This document shows positions 22,881 through 36,560 of a stretch of DNA of 64,000 nucleotides, piece after piece. Made by a program: the position numbers and the translations under genes. The notes under the pieces were generated by a model. That model saw only the letters and a list, made by a program, of their open reading frames with translations, was not told where the DNA came from and searched no databases. Positions within the stretch are counted from its first letter, which is position 1; each line of letters opens with the position of its first letter. The DNA is from Siphonodentalium dalli (taxonomy: Eukaryota; Mollusca; Scaphopoda; Gadilida; Siphonodentaliidae). Location: positions 151,657,577 through 151,721,576 of the forward strand of contig CP136065.1 of the NCBI GenBank assembly GCA_032622095.1. Reading direction: 5' to 3'.

Positions 22881-23448
22881 GTTTGCTTATAGTAAGGCAG
22901 CTCTGTGAACAGTGCATTTTATGGTAAAATCACTAAACTTTGTGTATGACATCCCGAATTGATACTCAGTTGATATGGATATCTTGCCAAGCAAGGGAGA
23001 TTCCACGGTTGCTATGGTAACCTCTAATAAAATATGGCCACCAAAATATTGCTTTGTATGGGTGTGAAATGATCTGTCTCCACAACTGGGGACAATATTT
23101 AGATTTAGATATTTAGAAGATAACTGAATGAGTCAGAGACCATTTTGACTGTTGACAATTGTTATTATGGAATAGAGAAATTGTCCTGAATGCACATAAA
23201 CAGATCAGCCTTTCCACAAGGGCGCATCCTACCAGGTCTGAGAAGTTATTGTTTAGAATATGCCATGAATCTAAACGTTAGCTACGACTGCAGAGATAAT
23301 ATTCCACCAGTACAAAACCTGGGAACTTTTTGATGTTCTGACCCATTCTGACAGGGAACTTTATAACATTAAAAAAATAAGGCAGGGAATATATTTCTTT
23401 TGCTAATACTTGTTCCTCAATAATCTACTTCACATTTGCGGGTGGTCC

Positions 23449-23768
23449 CAGCCAGGGATGGGTTAGGGGTACAACTCCAAGCCGTTTCGCCTTCCAGCGC
23501 TGGCGATAAGGGTTCAAATCCACATGTTTCCATCGTGGACTTTGTAACTCGAAATCGTTATCTGGGAAAGTTGCCAGTTACTTGCCGATGGCCGGTGGTT
23601 TGCCGCACATGGTCGACGAGTTTATCAGCCATTGAAATCACTGTTAGATTAGCCGTAAGTGTGCGGATTTCCTCCACCATTAAAACTGGCAATGTCGTGA
23701 TATGGCCTTAGTGGCTAAAGCGACATAAAAACCCCAATCAATCAATCAATCAATCAGCCAGGGATGGG
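23449..23768 (+). mobile_element. tRNA-derived SINE with (AATC)n tail and perfect 14-bp TSD
   Basis: The body is 23463-23754. A pol III B box GGTTCAAATCC lies at 23511-23521. The 3' part has 'gtgcggatttcctccacc' and ends 'aaaaacccc' plus (AATC)n. The flanks are the identical 14-mer CAGCCAGGGATGGG at 23449-23462 and 23755-23768. This defines the insertion exactly. The 91-codon open frame here is a shadow. Confidence 0.92.
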
Positions 23769-25600
23769 GTATTCATATTCTGATAATGTATTGTATTTAT
23801 AATGATTACAAACTGTGAAGTATTTGTAATCAAGAATTCTAGTAACCAAAGTATTGTATTTGTAATCAAATACTTTTACTTTTGCATCTATTTGAACGAG
23901 GCCAATGGATAAAATTTATTATAGGTTGCATTCTGATGGCAATGCCATCAAAGAACAAACTCACCAAATATATTTTACATGTTTTTATCTGAAGTTAGAA
24001 TATCAATATAAAGCAGCCACAACTTATATCGAAACAATAGATACTAGTATTACATATTGTCATCTTTAACACATCATAATTTTTTCAATCCAAATACATG
24101 ATATCCCAATAATGGGCTACAATGGGCAATGAATGGAATGACCGGGCGTAAATACTCGGGGCTCGGTTGTCAACTGAGAAAGCATAGAAAATATTTATGC
24201 AATTGATTAAATTAATTTTATTTTGTATGATTTGTCATGATTATATAATATATAATTCTCAAACATATAATTCAATTGGATGATAATTAAATTTATTTAT
24301 CCAAAGTTTCAGATACTTGGTGTCAAAGTTGTTCAAAAATTATGTATTTTGCTCGTTCGATAAAAGTCAAAATTCTCATTAAGCTTCATTTAAGTCTTTA
24401 GATTACTCCGGCCACAAAAAATCATTCCATTCTCTTTTTGCCCATTGTAAAATACCCATTCTAGCCCAGCATAATGAATTGAATCACCCCATTCACTGAT
24501 TAAACAATGACACATATTAAGCTGACTGGGAATTATATGACAGAGCATTGTTGAGCAATATTTTTTGTACATAGGTTATTTCTCAGTATTTGGTTCCAGT
24601 GCCAGTCAATAAACTGGTGTATCTATATGACATGAAAATAAATGAAGCCCTATTTACTCCAACCTGACCTGAGGGGTTAGGAAAAGGGCCTAATGGCACT
24701 TTTGAAAATCCCAGAGTTAAACACTCTCACTACTAACTCGACCTGATTTTTTTTGTGTTGAAATATTTCAGAACATCTGACTCTAGCAATAAATCGACAA
24801 CAAATGTGCTGTTGTACAATGAAGTACACGTACGGGAACAAGTATATTTGACATCATAGATTTGGTATCAATACTAATCACGCAAATTGGTGTGTGATTA
24901 TGTATAGCTGGCATCAAAACTGATATACAGCTGTCATCAATGGAGAAATAAACACCTCCCCGGGACGATTCTTATAAAAGCCAAACAGAATTGAATACTA
25001 ATTCAAATAATGGGCATTATAACAAATAAAATATATGTATTCATGTTCAATCTATTACTATATGAAGATTTGGTCAATAATGAGTTTTTTATTAGATGTT
25101 TTGTATGATGCATTTGTGTTCGACATCGAAAAGCTGAACACAAACTTATGCCATGGATTAGTCTAACGGCTGAAGAGTGATAATTAATATTTGCCCTATG
25201 GTCACTATAGGCTGTCTCTCACCTATTATAGTTTGTTGCAATCAGAGTTTCATGGCTGTCTATATGGTGGTTATTTGGAAAGGTGTAAGGATGGTTTGTG
25301 CAGAAAAGTCGTTTAACAAGATTTTAAGGCTCATGATCCTCTGCCTGATGAATCGTGCTCAGTCTGATGAATCGATGTTGTTAAGAGGAAGTATGCAATC
25401 GACCCGACAACAAACATTGAGGAAATACTGGTGATTACCATTCATGATCAATTACTCAGTTGGGAACCACAACATCAGAGAAGTGATTTCAACGGTCGCT
25501 TCAATCTAAACCTACTTCCATCACATGTCCTACATACGAGCAGATATCACTCTTGAAATCTGCCAGCAGATATCACTCTTGAAATCTGCCAAAGTGGTTC
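23769..25600. other. Unassigned AT-rich sequence
   Basis: No repeat with a defined end and no coding signal was recognised. There is a short direct duplication 'cagatatcactcttgaaatctgcca' at about 25540-25590. Confidence 0.4.
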
Positions 25601-25607
25601 AGTTATT

Positions 25608-26378
25608 ATACCCCCCGCAACGAAGTTAGGGGGGGTATACTGGAGTCAGCTTGTCCGTCCGTCGTCCGTCCGTGGACACAAATTTGTCCGGAGTTTTTCT
25701 CAGTCGTTTTTTGATCAATTTCCGTGAAACTTGGCACAGACATCAACCACCATGGGAACCTGTGCACCTGCGATTATGACGTTTGTCCGACTTTTTTTGG
25801 TGGAGTTATCCCCCCTTTTTCGACTTAGAAATTTTTCGCAACATGTATACTTTTGTCCGAGCTTTTATTCCTACATTTTTCGGTCAATTTCTTTAAAACG
25901 TGGCACAGATATTTAGTACCATGGGAACTTGTGCACCTGCGATTATGACGTCTGTCTGACATTTTTTGGTGGAGTTATCCCCCTTTTTCGACTTAGAATT
26001 GTTTTTTGCAACATGCATAATTTTGTCCGAGCTTTTATTTCTACATTTTTCGATCAATGTTTTTTAATCTTGGCACTGATATTTAGTACCATGGGAACCT
26101 GTGCACCTGCGATTATGATGTCTGTCCGACATTTTTTGTGTGGAGTTATTCCCCTTTTTCGACTTAGAAATTTGTTCGCAACATACATAATTTTGTCCAA
26201 GCTTTTATTCCTACATTTTTCGGTCAATAGGTATAAGATTAGGGTTATGGTTGTACACCTGCAATGGGAACTGTTATTTTATTATTTTAACTAAATGTTT
26301 ACTGACATGTGAAACATCTTAGTATTTTAAAAACAGGGGGGTATCTGTAGTCCCATTGGGACAGTCACACCTCTAGTT
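25608..26378 (+). repeat. 170-bp tandem array with CCCCGCAACG head
   Basis: It opens with 'tataccccccgcaacgaag' and 'ggggggtatactgg' followed by GTCCGTCC runs. 'gtgcacctgcgattatga' recurs at 25762, 25931 and 26101 (period about 170) next to 'ggagttatccccctttttcg'. It closes with 'ggggggtatctgtagtccc'. Open frames in it are shadows. Confidence 0.8.
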
Positions 26379-26782
26379 GGTATTGATTGTACTTTTAATC
26401 TCAGTTCTTGCTATGTAATGACAATTTGTTTTAAAAATCCTAATCATTTCAGAAAGTCATCGGAATCTGTTCCTATTTTGCTTGGTCCTAGTTTTTCTGC
26501 ACTGGGATGGTACTTTTCAGGCATACCATCGCTTCTCGTCTTGCCTTAACAGTAAATTGGTCGATATTCCTGCATCAGTATTGTATTCGGCACCAACGAC
26601 GTAACAGCCCTTGTCGCGTAGTTCATGAGGAGGTCGCAACTGTCATAAAATAAGTGTCGAGAAGGCATAGCACTATAAACATATAACATTACGATATTGT
26701 TTATTGTCAATTAAGATGCCTTGTGGGGCAAAACAATTTACAGTAATTGAAACATAGTCAAACATAAAGATAACATGACTGT

Positions 26783-27172
26783 TTAAAGGCCCACTTAATT
26801 TTCGAGCCTCCGATTATTTTTCTTATAGTGACTTGATATACGGTTTTAATAACAATCTATGCCATAAAATATGATTAAAATAATATAATTCATCACTATT
26901 TCAAACATCTGTGTCTCAGAAGATGCCCACAGAGAAATGGAAAACTGCTGAAGACTTCCCCCCCCCCCCCTCTGAAACCCAGATTGAAAATAATACTGAT
27001 TTTTACTTCAATCTTGATGACAAAACTCAACAAAAACAACATGTCCACAGTTTATTACACCGGATAAGTTGATAATACAATGTTTTGGAGCTTCCTCTTT
27101 CAAATGGTATATAATATGGCATATATTTTATATAAAGTAATCTGGGGGTTCGAAAATTAAGTGGGCCTTTAA
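26783..27172. mobile_element. TTAA element family F
   Basis: TTAA|AGGCCCACTTAATTTTCGA at 26783 and TCGAAAATTAAGTGGGCCT|TTAA at 27172 are perfect 19-bp inverted repeats with TTAA duplications. The interior has a poly-C run near 26960. piggyBac-type MITE by its ends. Confidence 0.8.
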
Positions 27173-27580
27173 TTTGAGCGAAATAATAAGTTTGTAAAAT
27201 TCAATCCCCATCCTTCATCCTTAAACATTGCATATGTCTGTTATCTCAATAATTTCATCAAATAACTATCAAATGTAGAGATATGAAAAAAATTGGATTT
27301 GGAATATTGGAATTTAAAATGAAATGATTTGTGCCATTAGGATATTGGATGCATATATACAATTGTTAATAAATAAATTTGAGCTTTGAGGTCTTCCTCT
27401 GAACTTAAAATTAATGCAATACATGTATATTAATTTGAATATATAAGTGTTGACTATTTGGTCAAGATCAGCAAACACAGTAATCATGTTTTTAATCACT
27501 TAAGGGGGAAGACGCATGTATGCATAAATCCAGCCAAAAATGGCAAGATATTTTCAACAAAGAATTGATTTCTGTGGACC

Positions 27581-27797
27581 TACAGTAATGCTCTAATTAA
27601 TCGACCTCTTAACCACATCAAAATTATAGGTAACTTTTCAGGATTTAGTCAGAAATATGGCTTGTTGCCATTCATCGGAAGGCTCTCACAGAGAGCTTTC
27701 CGATGAATGGCAACAAGCCATATTTCTGACTAAATCCTGAAAAGTTACCCATAATTCTGCTGTGGTTAAGAGGTCGATTAATTAGAGCATTACTGTA
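27581..27797. repeat. Palindrome family Q, second copy
   Basis: The ends are TACAGTAATGCTCTAATTAA and its complement. The arms match 22209-22398, with an additional 'aggctctcacagagagctt' centre. Confidence 0.85.
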
Positions 27798-28690
27798 TCT
27801 GGTGAAAATTCTTGAATTTCACAAATCATCATCTTCTTTGTATATAGAATCTGAGCAATTATGATAAGACAGTAAAAAGAATGGATTTTAATACATTTGA
27901 AAGTTTTAAAATATTAGATTCTTTTTTGTACCTTTCTGTACCAAGAACTGCTAGAATAATTAATAATTTCACACAACATTCCAATCACCAAATAGCTTAT
28001 TGTCTTGGCTCTATGAGAGGAGTCTTCATTTCTATCATAATGTTGTGTTAGATTTTAATTGCATAATATAGCATCATACCTATCATATATTATAATGAAG
28101 AATAAAGCAGTCACATATATTCCAGCCCAATGAAAATAAATGTTGATATGCAGTGTGGTCTACTCAAGCAGGAAGCAATCAACTGCAATTAGGCCACAGT
28201 ATTAAGAGATATGGTGGTCAGGACATGACCATTCTCAAATATATAAAATTATTTATGAGTAGTTGCCTTTCTAATTGAAAATAATCATTAAATTTCAATA
28301 AGCAAGAAAAATTAAGTCTCCTCATGATTGTCAGATATGATATGGATACAATGTGTATATGAACTGTACTTTTGAGAGAAAAAAAAATCTATTTTACAGA
28401 AGTTCTTGGTACCTGAAAACAGTGAAATTTAAAATATTGTTCATGCCATAAAAGTGAAACAAATGAGGTTACAATATCCAATTGGTCACTGATTCTTAAA
28501 TATTGTGTCACAATAATAACTTGTACCAAATTTCGCAAAGAAATTCCTGACAGATTATGAGAAAATCCATTTGAAATATCAGGAAATTTTGGCAAAACGT
28601 GCGTCTGACCCTTAAAGTTCCTTAAGTAGTTTCAGTCTGGATGCATGTAAATTGTAGATAAATTATTTTAATATTAATGAAAGTGTCAAT
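27798..28690. other. Unassigned AT-rich sequence
   Basis: No gene or defined repeat was recognised. The minus-strand frame at 28389-28595 has no family resemblance. Confidence 0.4.
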
Positions 28691-30356
28691 GACACTGTAG
28701 CTCAACTTTGTAAAGAAGGTAATTTTTTTGTGATGAGCAATGAATAGAGAGATTAAAAAGGAGTGTAAAAAATGAGCAGTAAAGGATTTAGTCATACACA
28801 GAGTAAAATCCAGATGGCAGCTGGCGGCTATGTTTTGGCCGAATGACTCGTTCCCATCTACGTGTCATTATTAACATCCATGACAAATTTTATGATTATC
28901 GAACTAAAGGTACGAACTGTAGCTTAACAAATTTAGTCACACAAAGAGTAAAATCAAAGATGGCTGCTGACGGCCATGTTTTTTGTCCGAATGACCCCAA
29001 AATGATTCTTTCCCATCTACATTCCAATTTCAACAGCCATGAAAAATTTCATGATGATCAGACTAAAGGTACGACCTGTAGCCCGTGCTAAAGGATTTAG
29101 TCATACTAAGAGTAAAATCCAAGATGGCTGCTGGTGGCCATGTTTTTTGGCCGAATGACCCCAAAATGACTCTTTCCCATCTACATTCCAATTTCAACAG
29201 CCATGAAAAATTTCATGATGATCAGACTAAAGGTACGACCTGTAGCCCGTGCTAAAGGATTTAGTCATACAAAGAGTAAAATCCAAGATGGCTGCTGGCT
29301 GCCATGTTTTTTGGCCGAATGACCCCAAAATGACTCGTTCCCATCTACATGTCATTGTTAACATCCATGACAAATTATATGACGATCAGACGAACAGTAC
29401 GACCTGTAGACCGTGCTAATGGATTGAATTTTGAAATCAAAGATGGCTGCTGGTGGCCATGTTTTATGGCCGAATGACCCCAAAATGACTCGTTCCCATC
29501 TACATGCCATTATTAACATTCCTGACAAATTTTATGATGATCACACTAAAGGTACGACCTGTAGCCCATGCTAAAGGATTTAGTCATGTAAAGAGTAAAA
29601 TCCAAGATGGCTGCTGCGGCCATGTTTTTCGGCCGAATTACCCCAAAATGACTCGTTTCCCATCTGCATGTCATTGTTAACATCCATGACAAATTTTATG
29701 ATGATCAGACTAAAGTTACAACTTGTAGCCCGTGCTAAAGGATTTAGTCATACAAAGAGTAAAATCCAAGATGGCTGCTGCGGCCATGTTTTTTGGCCGA
29801 ATGACCCCAAAATTAATCGTTCCATCTACATGTTAATATTAACCTCCTTGACAGATTTCATGATGATCAGATGAACAGTAAGACCTGTAGCCCGTGCTAA
29901 TGGATTGAATTTTGAAATCAAAGATGGCCACTGGCAGCCATTGTTTTTCATCCGAATGACCCCAAAATGACTCGTTCCCATCTACATTCCAATTTCAACA
30001 GCCATGAAAAATTTCATGATGATCAGACTCAAGGTACGACCTGTAGCCCGTGCTAAAGGATTTAGTCATACAAAGAGTAAAATCCAAAATGGCTGCGGGC
30101 GGCCATGTTTTTCGGCCGAATAACCCCAAAATGACTCGTTCCCATCTCGTGGACGGGGACATGTCACTCTATGTCCAAAGGTTCGCTATTCCCAAGGTTC
30201 ATTATACAGAAGTTTCGCTATTCACAAGGTTCTCTATATTCCTCAATATTCAGAAGGATTTTATAACTTGTTATTTTGAAGTTTCATTCTATTATCTATA
30301 TTCTAAAGTATTGAGAGGGTTCTTTATCATAAGACTCTTTTTATGAAGGAAATAAC

Positions 30357-30625
30357 TTAAAGGCACTCAATCCGATAAGACGCTGCTAAATTACTCTTTC
30401 TTTGGCTTCGGTGGGAAAAAAATATTTGATTAGTGTCGAACCCACCCATCAAAGCTCAGAGTAATTAGATATCGATCTTTGCAGTTTGCTATTTTTATTG
30501 TTCTGGGCCTAATCGTGCCAGGACGAGGTCAAAACGGGCGGTCTTCCAGATAAAGATGGATAACTGTAAAATCGTGGTAATAATAACTACTTGGTATTAG
30601 AGTTGTCCATCTTTTCTGGTTAAAT
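30357..30625. mobile_element. Family A element, partial
   Basis: It starts TTAA|AGGCACTCAATCCGAT and keeps 'cgaacccacccatcaaagct'; the right end is lost. It lies inside the interruption of the family T element. Confidence 0.65.
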
Positions 30626-31264
30626 ACGCCCAGAATAGCATACCTTCAGAATAGCGAACCTTCTTAATAAGAACCTTTGGGATAGCGACCCTTCGGAATA
30701 TGGAACCTTCGGAATAATGAACCCGATCCTGTATGAAGAGCCCATGACACGTCCATCAATAAATGTATACATGTTTCATGGGACTGTTTATATATACATA
30801 TATAATAATATAAGACTGGAGTAAAGTTGAGACCAACATGTCTTTGTTAATATTGGTGCTCAGATTTCAGCGAAATTTGGTGTGGTGACTCGGGGTGCCC
30901 TGGCAGAGTGAATAATGCCGTTAGTTTTTCTAAATTTTTATTTAAACAAATTTAAATAAATAAAAAAAATATGAACATATGTGAATATTTAGGTACAAAT
31001 AAACCTATTTGCACGAGAATATGTTGCAGCCCCAGATATAGAGGAATGTGGGAATGTGGGCCACAGTTAGACATGGGTCAGAGTGAGATATTGCCTCTAA
31101 CATTTCTCTAATTTCCAGACCAATATCCATGGCGCCAGTCAAGAGATATTAGCCATATAGCACATGTTACTATATTTCTTCAAAATGCAATCGGCAGGTG
31201 AAGGTTGAATCTGGCCAAGCAACCAATTTTCAAGGCAAAATTATTTTATTTAATTTTTGCAATT

Positions 31265-31500
31265 TTAAAGGTACTCAATCCGAATTAACCCTCGCAGATT
31301 ACTATTTCCTTGACTTCAGAGGTGAAAAATATTTGATTCAAGTCGAGGAACCCACAACATCAAAGCTCAGAGTGATCAGATACCGATTTTTTAAATCTAT
31401 CATTTTAATTTTACGTGGCCCAGCAAATTTTAACAGACAAGAATACTTTCTCTGACCAAATTGCAGATGGAGATGGATAACTCTAAAATCAACTGAGTTT
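31265..31500. mobile_element. Family A element, left part
   Basis: It starts TTAA|AGGTACTCAATCCGA and runs to 'gataactctaaaatcaact'; the right arm is missing. Confidence 0.7.
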
Positions 31501-32079
31501 TTTTTTGTGTGTGTCAGATGTTTGGCTGCTGGCAGCCATGTTTTTTGCCCGAATGACCCAAAAATGACTCATTCCCAGCTACATGTCATTGTTAACATCC
31601 ATGACACATTTTATGATGATCTGACCAAAGGTACGACCTGTAGCCCGTGTCAAAGGATTTAGTCATGCAAAGAGTAAAATCTAAGATGGCTGCCGGCGGC
31701 CAACTTTTTTGGCTGAATGACCCCAAAATTACTCGTTCCCATCTACATGTCAATATTAACATCCATGACAAATTTCATGACAATATGATGAACAGTACGG
31801 CCTGTAGCCCGTGCTAATGGATTGAATTTTGAAATCCAAGATGGCCACTGGTGGCCATGTTTTTTTTCCGAATGACCCCAAGATGACTCGTTCCCATCTA
31901 CATGTCAATGTCAACATCCATGACAAATTTCATAATAATCGGACCAAAGGTACGAACTGTAGCCTGTGCTAAAGGAAATTGTTGATGCATCACACACGCA
32001 CACGCACACACACACACACACGGACGACGGATACCAAGCCATGGCAATAGCTCAAACTTTACAAAGTAAAGTTGAGCTA

Positions 32080-33259
32080 ATAATATTTATTTGTCTACTG
32101 ATGAGAGCAGCCATGCCAATTGATTTATTGAATCAAGTTTAATTGAATCCAGGGTATATTTTTTCAATTTCCCACAAGAACTTGTCTCTCAGGCCAGGCT
32201 CTAACTGCTTACATTCTAATAATAGTTAGTTCTAACAGTATAACATATGCATATGATAAATATTCTTGATACACATGTACATGAATAATAAAACATTGTC
32301 ATCCATCATCTGACAATAGACCAAAAAACAAACAAACAATTTTAAACGAGCCAAGTCCAGGTAAGAAGGTTGACATGCCCCGATAAATTGATGATTAGAA
32401 TTGTTAAAAGCAAAAACACATGCATTACTCGCTACTTGGTCTGTGACGTGTTAATTACTCGCTACTTGGTCTGTGTGTTAATTACTGGTGACTGAATGCC
32501 GAACAAAAGCTTGTGTTTGGCTTTTCGATGTCGAACACAAAACGCGTTATACAAAACAACTAATAGTGACCCAAACTTTGTATAGTAATAGTTTGAATAT
32601 GAATATATATACCTATGAACTTTATTTGCCATTATTTGAATTTGTGTTTGGTTATGTTCAGCTTTTATGAGGACCACCCCCTGTGATTTATGTTAACAAA
32701 ACATACTCAAGTTTCTGGTGGAGGGAGTAAATAAAATAAATGTGCCTACCCAAATAAGTGACTTGCTGGGTGGTAATTTTCGGTGTTATTAATATACATG
32801 TATGCACGTTTATTTGGATGACTAAGAGTGCAACATCAATATTCAAATGGAAACCTCAAGATTATGCACAGATCCCCTTCAAAATGGCAAATATTAGAGT
32901 AAATACCTTTTATGAAGATGAAAACTTTATTTTATATGTAAAACATAAATAATTACCTCTGTTAAAGTAACATGAAATGATAAACATGGTATTAGTATCA
33001 AGGTAAGGTAAAAGAGAAACAAGTTTCTCCAGGGAAAACACCAGTAATAAACTAATCCTTTGCCGATAACAAATGGTTTAAAAGCAAAAACACAAAATTG
33101 ATACAAGGGACCTTCTGGATCCAAATGCCTAACTGTGTTTATCTACTCACTTGCAAACGATGCAACTTCCAATATGTGGGGAAGCTAAATGGCATTTCGT
33201 AACATGATTATCAGAACATCGGGCCGAAATTAAACACAACAGGAACACATCCGGTAGCA
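32080..33259. other. Unassigned sequence with a 31-bp direct duplication
   Basis: 'attactcgctacttggtctgtg' occurs at about 32425 and 32456. Nothing else was recognised; there is no coding signal. Confidence 0.4.
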
Positions 33260-33347
33260 ATCCACTTGACTCGAATCAAATACTGTTTACCCCCAAAGCC
33301 AAAGATATAGTAATTTAGGGGTGCTTAATTGGATTGAGTACCTTTAA
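33260..33347. mobile_element. Family A element, right end only
   Basis: It ends 'taattggattgagtacct|TTAA' (33344-33347) with 'gactcgaatcaaatac' before it. Confidence 0.7.
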
Positions 33348-33450
33348 ATATTGGAAATGTGTGGAGACTTGGAATCAAATGTGTAATCTGAAAGACATCA
33401 TTAGCTTTGTGAAGAGACTGACATGTGGCTTTGGAAGTCAAACGAATGTG

Positions 33451-33584
33451 TACAGTAATGCACTAAGTAATCGACTCCTTAACCACATCAGAATTATGGG
33501 TAACTTTTCAGGATTTAGTAGGAAATATGGCTTGTTGCCATTCATCGGAAAGCTCTCGGGGAGATTACTTAGGGCATTACTGTA
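33451..33584. repeat. Palindrome family Q, one-armed copy
   Basis: It starts TACAGTAATGCACTAAGTAA and has the full left arm to 'cattcatcggaaagctctc', then jumps to 'agattacttagggcatta'. Most of the right arm is deleted. Confidence 0.8.
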
Positions 33585-33752
33585 ATTCACATTTGTTGAA
33601 GAGATTAATATTATTCACCATAGGGTGTCTGACCTGTTCGTGCCCTCTGGATATAATGTCCTCAGTAGGAACATCCAGTAGTTATATTCGGTGTTTCGCC
33701 GGTGTCGGGTGTTGGTCTCGATATATGGGTCAGTATGTGAGACTTGTACAAC

Positions 33753-33904
33753 CAAGCCTTGAAATAGTGTGTCTGTCATTTGCTGAATGAGGTCCCCAGA
33801 GGGTGAATTTGGTGATGCTAGCCCACTATGCGGGGGTAGCATCACTAAATTCAGCCTCTGGGGACCTCATTCTGCAAATGACAGGCACACTATTTCAAGG
33901 CTTG
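33753..33904. repeat. Foldback family P copy
   Basis: 'caagccttgaaatagtgtg' and its complement end a nearly complete palindrome centred near 33829, with AATGAGGTCCCCAGAGGGTG in each arm. Confidence 0.85.
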
Positions 33905-34946
33905 TGTACAACACAGCATGAGAGGTCACAGATGTTGTGTTCTCCTTCATTTATGGTGGCTTTGTATAAAGGCCTAATTTGTTTTGGGGTATATTGACCT
34001 TCACATGTGGAAGTTTATCGTGTGTCTGGACGGGAACGGTTAGTCATCATTTTTTGGCCTTCCTAAACTCTGTATCTGTGTTAGGTTCACTTAGCTGTGT
34101 TGGATTGTTTGACTGTTTCTGAGGTGAGCCATACACAGCTGAAGGGTGGTATGGGTGTAATGTATGTAGCCATATACTAAGTAGTTGGGGTGGTTAATGA
34201 CAAGATTATAGTTTAGCAAGGGAAGCATGACTGTCTCATGCAGTAAAGCACACATGTAGGTCGGTATAACTTGTCGTAAGTTGCTTGTTAGGTATGATAA
34301 CTAATAGGTAATTAGGTATACTTTTTGTATTAAGATATAGCGTAACTGATTTCGCTTGGGTTAAGCTCTTCAGGTGAACTGTCATGATTGGCAATCAGAT
34401 ATGCTTTCTGCGTAAGTTTATATAGAGAAATTCTGGGTTGGGTGGTGACCTGAGGTCAGTGTCCTTGTTTTGTTTGGTATATAGGTTACATGTACTTTTG
34501 TGGGAAGTACATTGCTCACTTAGTTCACAACAACTGGAGTTCATAGGGAATTCACAGTTAAATGTTTGTTTATGATATCACAATGGGTTAGGTTATATAA
34601 GAGTTGAATATCCTGAGTTGTTCCGTTAGTTAAAATACTACATTGTTACGATTCAGTACTTGTTTGTGACGTCACAATTGCTGTGACATTACTTTGGTCT
34701 AAGTTGGTATACATTTGTGATCGTGTTTAAATGTAGGCGATTATTTCGCCATGTTAGGTTTTGGGTTTTCCCCATAATGGTTGAGTTTCGTATTGGTTAC
34801 GTTCATGATGCGTTTTCCATTTCTTCTGGTCTTTTTGACTTGACAGTTTTGTTTATGGAATTGTTTAGGAACGAGTCGTGTGATCATCATAATTTATGTG
34901 GCCATGAATTAATGTATACCTAGCTTAATTTTGGTGTGACCTTTTG
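33905..34946. other. Unassigned sequence, no gene recognised
   Basis: G/T-rich top strand with no repeat boundary or coding signal recognised. Confidence 0.4.
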
Positions 34947-35386
34947 TTGAAGGTACTCAATCCGATTAGACGCTCCTAAATTACTATTTCTTTGGCTTTG
35001 GGGGTAAAAAATATTAGATTCGAGTCGAGGAACCCACCCTTCGAAGCTCTCAGAGTAATCAGATATCGAGTTTTGAAATGTGTTAATTTATCGAGATGTG
35101 GGCCACTTCCATGTCTCAAACGGACAAATTACGTAAAAATTGATGGTGTAAGATGGATAACTCTAAAATCAAGTGGTTATTATTAACAATAATAATTTGT
35201 CTGTAATTTGTCCGTTTGAGACGTGGAAGTGGCCCACATCTCCAAAAATTAACACATTTCAAAACTCGATATCTGATCACTCTGAACTTTGAAGGGTGGG
35301 TTCCTCTAATCGAATTGAATATTTTTTACCCTCGAAGCCAAAGAAATAGTAATTTAGGGGTGCTTAATCGGATTGAGTACCTTTAA
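34947..35386. mobile_element. Family A element, complete copy
   Basis: The ends are TTGA|AGGTACTCAATCCGATTA and ATCGGATTGAGTACCT|TTAA. The two arms meet at 35180-35210. One base of the left TTAA has changed. Confidence 0.85.
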
Positions 35387-35914
35387 GGGATAACATTATA
35401 AATATTGTGTTTGTCATATGATTTGTCTTCCATCTTTTTGTTCCTGCATGGGAGCGTGCAGGTAAAGGTCGTGTGATTTGGTCTATTCTATGTTAGAAAA
35501 TGGTTCGTTTAATCACATGACCAATCACCTACTACATAGTTTTGATGATTAAAATGAAGAGAATTAAAAATGCAGTTTTTAAATAGTTTCATGTTATAAA
35601 GATAATGCAATATAGCTATTTCCTTTCCCAGACAGTCGCGTGTTAATCAGTTACTGATTCCAGAATTTCAATTTAATACAAATGGTGCAGGGATTTCACT
35701 GGGTCCAATTTTTGTGTTCAAAGTTATATTTTTGATGACTTCAATGCATCTTTCTTGGACATATAATAATACTTGTAGAAGGTTAGTTCTTCTGTATCCT
35801 ACTGCATTATTTTAAAAGGAAAAGGTTGGTCCAGTTCTAGCTTCTGGAAATTGGTATGCAAACGATGTGTTTCTTTGTTGAATGAGTCAAAACAATATGA
35901 TGTAGAAATATAAT

Positions 35915-36065
35915 CAAACCTTGAAATAGTGTGTCTGTCATTTGCAGAATGAGGTCCCCAGAGGGTGAATTTGGTGATGCTAGCCCGCTATGCGGGGTAG
36001 CATCACTAAATTCACCCTCTGGGGACCTCATTCTGCAAATGACAGACACACTATTTCAAGGCTTG
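35915..36065. repeat. Foldback family P copy
   Basis: A palindrome with 'ttgaaatagtgtgtctgtca' at the left and its complement at the right, centred on a 'gctatgcgggg' loop near 35990. Confidence 0.85.
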
Positions 36066-36223
36066 AATATAATAAACAACAGTTCGCTGTTCTGAATAGT
36101 GTACGATGTCTCTCTCCTAATGAGATGCGATGATTATTACCATATGAAGCACACCTTGTGAAAATAATCCTCAATCCGCATCTCACTTGAGGGAAAAAAT
36201 TGTATACTACTTAATAAGAACAG

Positions 36224-36560
36224 TTAAAGGTACTCAATCCGATTAAGCACCTCTAAATTACTATTTCTTTGGCTTCGGGGGTAAAAAATATTTGAATCGA
36301 GTCGAGGAACCCACCCTTCAAAGCTCATAGTGATCAATCAAGTGGTTATTATTGCTAATAATCACCACTTGATTTTAGAGTTATCCATCTTACACCCGCA
36401 ATTTGTCCGTAATTTGTCCGTTTGAGACGTGGAAGTGGCCCACATCTCCAAAAATTAACACCTTTCAAAAATCGATATCTGATCAGCTTTGAAGGGTGGG
36501 TTCCTTGACTTGACTTGAAATAGTAATTTAGGGGTGCTTAATCGGATTGAGTACCTTTAA
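36224..36560. mobile_element. Family A element, complete copy with internal deletion
   Basis: It is TTAA-flanked at both ends (36224-36227 and 36557-36560), with AGGTACTCAATCCGATTA termini. The left arm lacks the 'tgttaatttttggagatg' part. Confidence 0.85.

Larger units (their letters stand above)
28680..32079. mobile_element. TIR element family T with tandem-repeat core, interrupted
   Basis: The left end TAGCTCAACTTTGTAAAG (28698) and right end CTTTACAAAGTAAAGTTGAG (to 32079) form inverted repeats, the left preceded by 'gtgtcaatgacac'. The core consists of units of about 155-165 bp ('aagatggctgctgg' at 29121, 29285, 29440, 29604, 29768) with 'ccgaatgaccccaaaatgac' and 'acgacctgtagcccgtgc'. 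It is interrupted at about 30150-31510 by unrelated sequence that includes two family A elements. A (CA)n run lies at 31990-32020. Confidence 0.75.

Noticed and set aside
28843-30346. Open frames such as those at 28843, 29668 and 30050
   Set aside because: They are translations of the tandem satellite of family T. The same applies to frames in 51.6-52.9 kb and 62.9-64 kb.
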